Below are positions 1 through 7,310 of a stretch of 64,000 bases of DNA, piece after piece. The stretch's first letter is position 1. Each line of letters begins with the position of its first letter. A program made the position numbers and the translations under genes. This DNA comes from a virus, in IMG/VR virus record IMGVR_UViG_3300037606_000137, positions 46,381-110,380 of that record. One strand, written 5' to 3'. The notes under the pieces are model-generated. The model saw only the letters and a list, made by a program, of their open reading frames with translations. It was not told the origin of the DNA and searched no databases.

Positions 1-305
1 ATATCGTAATACTCTTTAATAACTTTACCTTTTGTAGCTTTTACAATAGGTGTTATAAATTCATAACAAAAACCTAATTCTAACAATTCAGGCCACATTT
101 TATGTATAAAATTAATTAATAAACCTTTAATTGAAATACCAAAACAATTATGTGTTAACATATATCCAAGTTCATGTTTAATATGAAATGTGTGATCATT
201 TTCAATAGTTAAATCTATGCATTTTGTTTCTTTGTTTATGTGTGAAATACTGTCTATTTTATGTATTTCATATTGACTCAAATCTATATTTATTTTTTCT
301 ATCAT
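1..305 (-). CDS. Type II topoisomerase large subunit, C-terminal part, preceded by split-intein C-half (partial)
   Basis: The gene runs off the left edge of the window. Residues 1-53 look like a split-intein C-half: a block F region (LTIENDHTFH) and a block G ending LTHN, followed by Cys as the +1 residue. From residue 54 the protein is topoisomerase II: the TOPRIM continuation GISIKGLLINF, then MWPELLELGF and EFITPIVKA, close to eukaryotic and phage-type topoisomerase II. The start is an ATG overlapping the upstream endonuclease stop as ATGA, so translation is probably coupled. Trans-splicing with the product at 1336-3117 would rebuild TDAD-C-FG-ISIKG. The residue after the new Cys is Phe, where type II enzymes normally have the third TOPRIM Asp. 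The identity of both parts is secure; splicing is inferred. Confidence 0.88.
   Translation of the reverse strand, partial: MIEKINIDLSQYEIHKIDSISHINKETKCIDLTIENDHTFHIKHELGYMLTHNCFGISIKGLLINFIHKMWPELLELGFCYEFITPIVKATKGKVIKEYYD
147..305 (-). other. Split intein C-terminal half (IntC), 53 residues
   Basis: Fifty-three residues from the initiator Met to the terminal His-Asn (HN at the splice junction, codon AAT at 147-149), with Cys (TGT at 144-146) as the first C-extein residue. The block F/G pattern resembles known short phage split-intein C-halves such as gp41-1. The terminal Asn and the +1 Cys needed for Asn cyclisation and trans-esterification are both present. Confidence 0.85.
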
Positions 306-1339
306 AAGTATATTATGTTTTTAATTATTTTTAATTGTTTTATTATGTCTATTAATATTTTTTCTTCTGGTACATTGTTTTCCCATAAAATAATAAGTGG
401 TCCATTTGTTGATTCTATAATTTGTTTATTTCTAATTTCATCATCTTTCCAAATTTCGTATGCATATTTCTTTTTTAATTTATGATAATAGTCTTTTTTG
501 TAATTTCTTGGGTCACAGTGCCAAAATTGCCCAAAAAATTCTAAACATATATTATAATCTACTAAATAAAAATCTACAATTTTTGGTCTTATTTTGTTTA
601 AAATATGAATTGGATATTCTTCGATATATTTAATATTGTATAATTCTAATGTTTGTTTAATTTTTTGTGATACTTTACTTATTTTTGTTCCAGTTGTAAC
701 TTTTATTAATTTTGCTAAATATGATTCATATTTAGTTTTACCTATATCATATCCAAATTTATTTATATACCAATCTAAAGTATTAGATTTTCCTATTTTA
801 TCACATCTCTCTTTATATTTTATTGGTCCGTCAATTTCACCATATCTTATAATATAACCAGCTAAATTTGTACGCTGTGATATTGGTACATTATCACCAG
901 ATTTATTTCTGTTTGGTAATACTATATATTGTGCATCTTCTAATGTTATTTTTTTTATTATTGATAAATATTTTGGATTAGAACCAATGTGTTCATATGT
1001 TTTTTTATCATATGATGTACCCAATATTTTTAAACTTAAATCATTTTTACATTCAATACTATTACAAAAAAAACCACATTTATAGTATCTAGTAAATGTA
1101 TAATTTTCATTATCTAATCTATAAATAAAAAAAGAGTTTTTATTACAATTTCCACATTTTTCTATAGGTTTATCCTCAACATAATATCTTTTAATGTAAT
1201 CATCAAATATTATATTATGTTTTCTTTTAACATGACTAATTAAACCACTATTATTATTTACTATTTTATTACATATTTTACAAGTCATACACATACCAAA
1301 TTGTTTATATTTATATATTAATTTTGGTATGTGTATCAA
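302..1339 (-). CDS. Free-standing Vsr-like (EDxHD-type) homing endonuclease between the split-intein halves
   Basis: 345 residues if read from TTG at 1339, which overlaps the upstream stop as TTGA. An ATG at 1294 (giving MCMTCKIC) is an equally plausible start. The N-terminus holds a C2H2-like zinc finger (CKIC then H-x4-H), followed by a second Cys cluster (CGNC, CGFFC, IEC). The C-terminal third carries a Vsr/PD-(D/E)XK-like core: KIVDFYLVDYNICLEFFG, FWHCDPRNY, then IWKDDEIRN and GPLIILWE. Endonucleases of this very-short-patch-repair-like family are known between split-intein gene halves in environmental phages (fractured genes). The position here, flanked exactly by IntN and IntC, points to homing into topoisomerase genes. 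Its stop overlaps the next start (ATGA). A related core occurs in the endonuclease at 50381-52699. Confidence 0.85.
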   Translation of the reverse strand: MIHIPKLIYKYKQFGMCMTCKICNKIVNNNSGLISHVKRKHNIIFDDYIKRYYVEDKPIEKCGNCNKNSFFIYRLDNENYTFTRYYKCGFFCNSIECKNDLSLKILGTSYDKKTYEHIGSNPKYLSIIKKITLEDAQYIVLPNRNKSGDNVPISQRTNLAGYIIRYGEIDGPIKYKERCDKIGKSNTLDWYINKFGYDIGKTKYESYLAKLIKVTTGTKISKVSQKIKQTLELYNIKYIEEYPIHILNKIRPKIVDFYLVDYNICLEFFGQFWHCDPRNYKKDYYHKLKKKYAYEIWKDDEIRNKQIIESTNGPLIILWENNVPEEKILIDIIKQLKIIKNIIYL

Positions 1340-3117
1340 TTTCTTTTTATTAATACTAAATCTGTGTATAGCAATGATTCTGCATAAATTACTATAGTTT
1401 CACCATTGCGTAATACAATTAATTTGTGTTGTTTACTACATAAATATTCAGTGCCTGAAACCATAAATGACACCATATCATTTTTTATAGATGCAATTAT
1501 ATTTATAACTTTTTTATATTCTCCGGTGTGTGTTAATACATAATCATCATATGTAATATTTTTTATTTTCTTTTCGCCATCTTTTGTTAAAACTATAGTA
1601 TTTTCTTCTAAACAGTCAGCATCAGTAAAAAATACAATTTTACCATATCTTAATTCGTTTATATCTGTATATTTTTTACCCGGTACTAATCCAATAATTT
1701 TAATAATATTTGCTATTTCATCATTATTAATTATTTTAGATACCGGTACATCTCTTACATTTAATGGTCTTCCTTTTATTGGAAAAACACCCCAATAATC
1801 TCTACCAACAACACTCAACCCTGTTATAACTGTTCCTTTTGCACTATCACCTTCTGTAATACAAAGTGTTGATTTATAACCACTTGTAGTTCCAGCTTTA
1901 TGTGCATCAACTAATTTTTCTACACGAATTGTTTTACCAGCAGATTTTTTATTCATTTTATTCAATGCTGCTTGTTCTTTCATTAAAACCCATTCTAAAA
2001 TAGATTCTATGATTTCAGATTTCATTAATAATTTATATAATTTATCAGATAAATCAACATCATCTATAATTTTAGATATTAAATTTTCTTTTGTTTGTGC
2101 ATCAAATTTAGGATTAGCTATTTTACATATTAAAAACATGTGAAATTTATTTTTAATATCGTTTGGTTTAATATTAATACCTTTTCTACCTTTAGTTAAA
2201 TCTGTTATTAATCTTTTAATAACTTTACTCATTATAAAATCAACATGTGTTCCACCTTGCCATGTAGTATTACCGTTTATAATAGAACAGTGTTCAAATG
2301 TGTCTGTACTTGATTGTGTTAAACCAATATTCCATTTATCATTAATTTCTTCTTTAAATAATTCTGCATTTGGTTCTATATGTAATGACATCCAATCTGA
2401 AATATTATTAATTTTAATTAATTCATCATTAAAATAAACTTTAATATTTGGATTGTATGCAGCAATATCATATGCTCTTTTAATACATAATTTCATTGTA
2501 TCATTACTATAATCAGCTATTGGTAGTCTTGTAATATCTGTATTATATGTTACACATGTATATGATTTTTTACATGGTTTTATAACGGGTTTTGTTTTAT
2601 TTCTTGCATTATTTGATAATTCTTGATAATAAGATTTAGATCCATCACCACAATCAATAATAAATTTTGATGAAAATAATGCAACACAACCAGAACCAAC
2701 ACCATTTCTACCAGCACCATAACGTTCTTCGGTATCATTGTAATTCGACCCAGAATTTAAACGCCCTAAAACCATTTCAGGAACATACATATTATGTTCT
2801 TTATGAATTGTAACTGGAATACCTTCACCATCATTCCATACTTTAATAGTCCAATCGCTTTCTATATTAATTTTAATGGTTGTAACTTTTTTCCCCCTTT
2901 GTGCATGATCTGACGCATTTGTTATAATTTCATCATATAATTTCAAAAATCCGGGTATATATGTTAATGATTGTTTTCGAATATGATTATCTTCAAAACA
3001 CCACATATCTTTAGTTTGTTCTTCAATAGAACCAATCATTGTATCAGGTCTAAGTAAAATTTGTTCTTCTTGACTTAATAATTTATATTCTTCTTCAACA
3101 TTTATTTTTTTTACCAT
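1336..3117 (-). CDS. Type II topoisomerase large subunit, N-terminal part, ending in split-intein N-half
   Basis: 593 residues. Residues 1-501 are topoisomerase II: GHKL ATPase motifs (EIITNASDH 63-71, NDGEGIP 95-101, GAGRNGVGSG 134-143), the transducer domain, then TOPRIM with CITEGDSAKG (catalytic Glu 422) and FFTDAD at 496-501. At residue 502 the topoisomerase stops abruptly in the metal-binding TDxD motif and an intein N-half follows to the stop. The product would relieve torsional stress or start replication like T4 gp39/52, once joined in trans to the product at 1-305. The start is ATG at 3117. Upstream lies a 10-bp inverted repeat (3141-3177). The protein resembles eukaryotic and T4-like enzymes more than bacterial GyrB. 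Confidence 0.92.
   Translation of the reverse strand: MVKKINVEEEYKLLSQEEQILLRPDTMIGSIEEQTKDMWCFEDNHIRKQSLTYIPGFLKLYDEIITNASDHAQRGKKVTTIKINIESDWTIKVWNDGEGIPVTIHKEHNMYVPEMVLGRLNSGSNYNDTEERYGAGRNGVGSGCVALFSSKFIIDCGDGSKSYYQELSNNARNKTKPVIKPCKKSYTCVTYNTDITRLPIADYSNDTMKLCIKRAYDIAAYNPNIKVYFNDELIKINNISDWMSLHIEPNAELFKEEINDKWNIGLTQSSTDTFEHCSIINGNTTWQGGTHVDFIMSKVIKRLITDLTKGRKGINIKPNDIKNKFHMFLICKIANPKFDAQTKENLISKIIDDVDLSDKLYKLLMKSEIIESILEWVLMKEQAALNKMNKKSAGKTIRVEKLVDAHKAGTTSGYKSTLCITEGDSAKGTVITGLSVVGRDYWGVFPIKGRPLNVRDVPVSKIINNDEIANIIKIIGLVPGKKYTDINELRYGKIVFFTDADCLEENTIVLTKDGEKKIKNITYDDYVLTHTGEYKKVINIIASIKNDMVSFMVSGTEYLCSKQHKLIVLRNGETIVIYAESLLYTDLVLIKRN
1339..1614 (-). other. Split intein N-terminal half (IntN), 92 residues
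   Basis: Starts with the catalytic Cys1 (TGT, 1612-1614) directly after TDAD. Block A reads CLEENTIVLT; DGEKKIKNI and YDDYVLTHTGE follow, as in Hint domains. Block B is CSKQHKLIV, with the conserved His. It ends at a stop instead of an endonuclease or C-half, so it is a split rather than contiguous intein. Its size is close to known short phage IntN domains of about 90 residues. Confidence 0.87.
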
Positions 3118-3140
3118 AATCTAATTAATCCTTTTATTCA

Positions 3141-3177
3141 TTTAAATGTATTACTATACTTTTATTATACATTTAAA
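3141..3177. promoter_or_regulatory. 10-bp inverted repeat upstream of the topoisomerase start
   Basis: TTTAAATGTA at 3141-3150 is matched exactly by TACATTTAAA at 3168-3177, with 17 bp between. It lies 24-60 bp before the minus-strand topoisomerase ATG, in the divergent intergenic region 3118-3287. It could be an operator or an mRNA leader hairpin; nothing in the sequence decides between them. Confidence 0.4.
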
Positions 3178-3261
3178 CTTTTATTTGTTTATTAATTTAT
3201 TCTTATATAGTATTTTTTATTTTAATACATAAAAATATTTTTTTATTAAATAAAAAATTAA

Positions 3262-3269
3262 TATATTTG
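3262..3269 (+). promoter_or_regulatory. Bacteroidetes-type -7 promoter element (TATATTTG)
   Basis: TATATTTG fits the Bacteroidetes sigma-A -7 consensus TAnnTTTG and lies 19 bp before the ATG at 3288. No clear -33 TTG box is seen. Confidence 0.6.
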
Positions 3270-3287
3270 TAAAAAATAAAATTAATT

Positions 3288-3599
3288 ATGAAATATATTA
3301 AATTATCAATTACAACATTTTTCTTGTTTATATCATTTTGGTTAACAACATTAATATTCGGAAAACAATTTTCTGTGAATAACTTAGAATATGCTATTGA
3401 CAATCATACAGAAAACACATTAATGATTTTAATCATATCAACAGTGTTATCTGCAATCGGTATATTTTTGTTAGGTCTATTAGCTCTTTTTATACATTAT
3501 GTTTTTGTAAAATTAACATTTCATAATGAAATTAGAAAAGATGCTTTTTTATTATTGAAATATAGACGTAATAAACAAAATAAATTAAAAACAAAATAA
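3288..3599 (+). CDS. Small two-helix membrane protein
   Basis: 103 residues, function not recognised. There are two strongly hydrophobic segments (about residues 5-22 and 44-72) separated by a short polar loop, then a basic Lys/Arg-rich tail, so probably an inner-membrane protein with a cytoplasmic C-terminus. A TATATTTG promoter lies 19 bp upstream. The stop is immediately followed by the repeat gene at 3602, so the two are probably co-transcribed. Confidence 0.6.
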   Translation: MKYIKLSITTFFLFISFWLTTLIFGKQFSVNNLEYAIDNHTENTLMILIISTVLSAIGIFLLGLLALFIHYVFVKLTFHNEIRKDAFLLLKYRRNKQNKLKTK

Positions 3600-3676
3600 A
3601 TATGAAAGAACAAATTAAATCATTTTTATTAAAAATTAAAATACAACTAAAATTAGTTAATTGGAATTCTATATCA
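3583..3676 (+). repeat. 94-bp perfect direct repeat, copy 1 of 2
   Basis: The 94 bases from AATTAAAAAC to TTCTATATCA are identical to 4337-4430. Copy 1 covers the end of the membrane-protein gene and the start of the first repeat gene. Copy 2 lies inside the coding frame of the second repeat gene, so it marks a recombination or duplication junction. Confidence 0.9.
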
Positions 3677-4249
3677 GTGCGTTATAATTTATCAGAATCA
3701 TTCATTAGAGAAAATAAAGATAGAGTTGATTGGTTTCGTATATCACAATATCAAAAGTTATCAGAAGCTTTTATAACAGAATTTAAAGATAAAGTTGATT
3801 GGAATAATATATCAGGTTATCAAAATTTATCTGAATCTTTTATCAGAGAATTTAAAGATTTAGTTGATTGGGGTTATATATCAATGTATCAAAATTTAAC
3901 GGAAAATTTCATTAGAGAATTTAAAAATGAAGTTGATTGGTATTATATATCATGTAGTCAAAAGTTATCAGAATCATTCATTAGAGAAAATAAAGATGAT
4001 GTTAATTGGGATTATATATCATGTTTTCAAAAATTATCAGAAGAATTTATAATAGAAAATAAAGATAGAGTTTATTGGGATTATATATCAAGTAATCAAA
4101 AGTTATCCGAATCATTCATATCAAAACATAAAAGATGATATTAATTGGACTAGTTGGTTGTTGAAGTTAGAATTCATAAAGATGATCTAACTGCATTGGT
4201 TCATGATGGTGGTAAAATTAGATGTCAAAAATTTACAATTTTAAATTAA
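3602..4249 (+). pseudogene. 23-residue-repeat protein, broken copy (frameshift and internal deletion)
   Basis: An open frame of 178 residues (3602-4138) holds about seven copies of a 23-residue unit of the form KLSESFIxExKDxVxWxxIS. In the last unit an extra A in a run of four (4131-4134) shifts the frame and brings in a stop at 4136-4138. Just after, 4155-4249 encodes, in another frame, the last ~32 residues of the family's C-terminal domain (LVVEVRIHKDDLTALVHDGG... to FTILN). The rest of that domain is missing, so a deletion has also occurred. It also lacks the family's N-terminal MRT..EIIKLL leader. The truncated N-terminal product could still be made. Intact relatives are at 4254, 62423 and 63551. 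Confidence 0.8.
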
Positions 4250-4253
4250 AAGT

Positions 4254-5594
4254 ATGAGAACATTAAAAGAAATTATAAAATTATTAGATATTAAAACTAA
4301 ATCAAAAGATTTAAAAAAGGTTTTATATGATAAATTAATTAAAAACAAAATAAATATGAAAGAACAAATTAAATCATTTTTATTAAAAATTAAAATACAA
4401 CTAAAATTAGTTAATTGGAATTCTATATCACAATATCAAAAATTGTCTGAAGATTTTATGAGAGAACATAAAGATTATGTTAATTGGCATTCTATATCAT
4501 ATTATCAAAAGTTATCAGAATCATTTATAACAGAACATAAAGATAAAGTTAATTGGGAACGTATATCAAGTAATCAAAAGTTATCTGAATCTTTTATTAC
4601 AGAACATAAAGATAGTGTTGATTGGAATGCTATATCACAATTTCAAAATTTATCTGAATCTTTCATATCAGAACATAAAGATTATGTTTATTGGTATAAT
4701 ATATCTTGTTATCAAATGTTATCTGAATCTTTTATTACAGAACATAAAGATAAAGTTAATTGGGAACGTATATCTTGTTATCAAAACTTATCAGAAGAAT
4801 TCATTACAGAACATAAAGATAAAGTTTCTTGGTATGATATATCACAATATAAAAAATTAACTGAATCATTCATTACAGAATTTAAAGATTATGTTGATTG
4901 GGAATGTATTTCACATTATAAAAAATTAACTGAATCATTCATTGAAAAACATAAAGATGAAGTTTTTTGGCCTTTTATATGTGAATATCAAAAGTTATCA
5001 GATTCATTTATAACTAAATTTCAAGATTATGTTGATTGGTATCGTATATCAAAATATCAAAATTTATCTGAAGAATTCATTACAGAACATAAAGATAAAG
5101 TTTCTTGGACATGTATTTCAAAATTTCAAAAATTATCGGAAGAATTTATAATTGAATATAAAGATTTAATTGATTGGTCTATTATATCAAAATTTCAAAA
5201 ATTATCTGAATCATTCATATCAGAACATAAATTAGAATTGAATCCTAATAGTTGGTTATATAAGGATGGTGATTATAAATTGGAAGCTATTAGAAAGACT
5301 GGTTTATATACAACTGATGATAATTATGTTTATGGATTTAAAGGTATTAGACGGGATCGTTATAGTAAATTTAACTTTCAATTTCAATACTTAAAAGGTC
5401 AAGAATATGAATGTCATGCTGATTTCAATAATGATAATGAAAATTCATTTGGTTTGTCTGTTTGGACAAAAAAAGAAGCAACTGATTATTGTAAACAATT
5501 GGTTGTTGAAGTTAAAATACACAAAGATGATTTATCAGCATTAGTGCATAATGGTGGTAAAATTCGATGCCAAAAGTTTACAATTTTAAATTAA
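4254..5594 (+). CDS. 23-residue-repeat protein with conserved C-terminal domain
   Basis: 446 residues: a leader (MRTLKEIIKLLDIKTKSKDL), a short linker, about twelve repeats of 23 residues (consensus LSESFITEHKDKVxWxxISxYQK) and a C-terminal domain of ~110 residues beginning SWLYKDGDYKLEAI and ending KIRCQKFTILN. The leader is fused to a segment (MKEQIKSFLLKIKIQ) whose DNA equals the start region of the preceding broken gene, so this gene looks like a recombinant; relatives at 62423 and 63551 have a different linker there. Similar repeat proteins occur in large phages and giant viruses, with no known function. No signal peptide or membrane segment is seen. It may be a solenoid binding protein. 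Confidence 0.8.
   Translation: MRTLKEIIKLLDIKTKSKDLKKVLYDKLIKNKINMKEQIKSFLLKIKIQLKLVNWNSISQYQKLSEDFMREHKDYVNWHSISYYQKLSESFITEHKDKVNWERISSNQKLSESFITEHKDSVDWNAISQFQNLSESFISEHKDYVYWYNISCYQMLSESFITEHKDKVNWERISCYQNLSEEFITEHKDKVSWYDISQYKKLTESFITEFKDYVDWECISHYKKLTESFIEKHKDEVFWPFICEYQKLSDSFITKFQDYVDWYRISKYQNLSEEFITEHKDKVSWTCISKFQKLSEEFIIEYKDLIDWSIISKFQKLSESFISEHKLELNPNSWLYKDGDYKLEAIRKTGLYTTDDNYVYGFKGIRRDRYSKFNFQFQYLKGQEYECHADFNNDNENSFGLSVWTKKEATDYCKQLVVEVKIHKDDLSALVHNGGKIRCQKFTILN
4337..4430 (+). repeat. 94-bp perfect direct repeat, copy 2 of 2
   Basis: Identical to 3583-3676 (offset 754). Inside the gene at 4254 it includes the ATG that starts the upstream broken gene, now an internal Met. Confidence 0.9.
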
Positions 5595-5602
5595 TTATTA
5601 GT

Positions 5603-6856
5603 ATGAATTTTCAATTATTTACAAAAACAAAAATAGAAAAAATTAAAAGTAATCATTCTTATGGTATACTTATTGAAGTTGGTGCTGGATGTCCGGTTTA
5701 TAATGAATTATGTCAATATCAAAACACAGCTTCAAAAATTGTAATGTATGCAGAATCACCGAATTCTTGGATATATAATCAATTTAAATATAAAAATGAA
5801 AATGTAAGAGCAATATCAGCTGAAATTTGTCGTAATTTTATAGAACAAAAAAAGAATCATCATGGAATGTTAATTAATTTTGAATTAGTTAATACAATTC
5901 AAATTGCTAATGATGATAAAACACAAACACATGGATGGTTTGGTTTAAAATATTTAGATGAAATTAAGTATTACCATTTTACTATTTCAAATAAAACAAC
6001 AGACAGAAAATATTTATGTGAAATTATTTCAAAAATTGGTTTAGATATTTTAGCATCACAAAACAATGTAGAATTGTTAGATAATGGTTATATAGATCAA
6101 ATTTTAGATAATAATTTAAATCAATTAAAAGAAGAAACATTAACTGTTATTATTAATGGTAAATTAAATATTAATAATATCAATAATACAATAACTGTAT
6201 TTACTCCAGATAATAATATAATTAGATTTAATGATTATTTACGGTCTATTCAAAATAGTTCATTAACTGTATTTAAGGGTAGTTTTAATCCAATACATAA
6301 ACAACATATCAATTTAATAGAAAGTGCACGAAAAGAGCTTAAATGTGATAATACAGTACTTTGTATTTCTGTTTACAATAGAGATATAACTAAAAAAATA
6401 TGTGCAGAAAATTTATTAAAGCGTATACAAATATTAAATGATTTAGGATATACTGTTTTAATAGATTGTTTAGGACAATATCATTATTCATATACGTCAA
6501 TGTTAAACAATGTCAATTTTAAAAATATAGAATTAAATTACATTATGGGTTCTGATATTATAAAAAGATTTTTACTTGATGAAGATGTTTATATAAAAGA
6601 GAAATCAAATAAAAACATTACAGATTTTAATAATAAATGGGATAAATGTAATTTTCATTATGTATGTCGTGATGGTGTGTGTGATGTTAAAAAACATATT
6701 AATATAGATTTATTAAATGTTAAACATATGGATATTCATTATAACGAAATATCATCAACACAAATTAGACAATTACTATTGAATGAAGATTATGATACAT
6801 TAAAAGAATTAGTTGGTGATGAAATATTAACATTATATAAAAAACATAAAATATGA
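5603..6856 (+). CDS. CinA/PncC-like domain fused to NMN/NaMN adenylyltransferase
   Basis: 417 residues from ATG 5603. Residues ~15-155 resemble the CinA C-terminal/PncC (NMN deamidase) fold: GILIEVGAGCPVYNEL, then MYAESPNSW in place of the usual SSxxxxGGxxxYS stretch. Residues ~220-417 are a nucleotidyltransferase of the NadD/NMNAT class: GSFNPIHKQH at 226-235 (HxGH-type site, here HKQH) and SSTQIR at 384-389. Family knowledge predicts deamidation of NMN to NaMN and adenylylation to NaAD or NAD. Similar CinA-NMNAT fusions exist in bacteria and fungi. It precedes nadV, and nadE lies downstream, giving a salvage pathway. Whether the deamidase domain keeps catalytic residues cannot be settled here. 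Confidence 0.75.
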   Translation: MNFQLFTKTKIEKIKSNHSYGILIEVGAGCPVYNELCQYQNTASKIVMYAESPNSWIYNQFKYKNENVRAISAEICRNFIEQKKNHHGMLINFELVNTIQIANDDKTQTHGWFGLKYLDEIKYYHFTISNKTTDRKYLCEIISKIGLDILASQNNVELLDNGYIDQILDNNLNQLKEETLTVIINGKLNINNINNTITVFTPDNNIIRFNDYLRSIQNSSLTVFKGSFNPIHKQHINLIESARKELKCDNTVLCISVYNRDITKKICAENLLKRIQILNDLGYTVLIDCLGQYHYSYTSMLNNVNFKNIELNYIMGSDIIKRFLLDEDVYIKEKSNKNITDFNNKWDKCNFHYVCRDGVCDVKKHINIDLLNVKHMDIHYNEISSTQIRQLLLNEDYDTLKELVGDEILTLYKKHKI

Positions 6857-7167
6857 AAGAACATATATTAAAACGATTTGGTACAAAAGAATTTGAATTT
6901 AAAAATGATGTTTTTTATACAGATGAATATTGTATAACAACATACAATTATACTGAAGGATTTGGAATTATGTTTCATCCAACACGTGATAATGGTAAAA
7001 CATATCAATTACATAAAGGCACAAAAATTTATAAACGACCAAAAAAATCAGAAATTGTATTATGTGATACTATTTATAATACTATGATACAAAATGTATC
7101 ACCATTTTTTAAATGTTTAGTAAGTGACGATTATACCAATTACGAAGAATATATACAAAAACCATAA
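6853..7167 (+). CDS. Hypothetical protein, 104 residues
   Basis: Not recognised. Soluble, mixed alpha/beta composition, no signal or membrane segment. Its ATG overlaps the stop of the adenylyltransferase gene (ATGA), so the two are translationally coupled. It is the last gene before a promoter for nadV. Confidence 0.6.
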   Translation: MKEHILKRFGTKEFEFKNDVFYTDEYCITTYNYTEGFGIMFHPTRDNGKTYQLHKGTKIYKRPKKSEIVLCDTIYNTMIQNVSPFFKCLVSDDYTNYEEYIQKP

Positions 7168-7211
7168 AATAATTATATTATAATTGTAGTTTAATAATTA
7201 AAAATATTTAT

Positions 7212-7219
7212 TATATTTG
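7212..7219 (+). promoter_or_regulatory. TATATTTG promoter upstream of nadV
   Basis: TAnnTTTG-type -7 element in the 143-bp gap before nadV. It predicts a leader of about 85 nt. No obvious -33 box. Confidence 0.6.
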
Positions 7220-7310
7220 CAATAAAATGTATTACAATTAAAACAATTATATAAAATAACATATAAACTATAAGTAAAAATTAATTAATTAATAAATAAA
7301 AAATAAAATT

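Noticed and set aside
4430-5230. CRISPR array (regular repeats)
   Set aside because: The regular 69-bp periodicity is in-frame protein repeat (23 residues), with no unique spacers between identical repeats.
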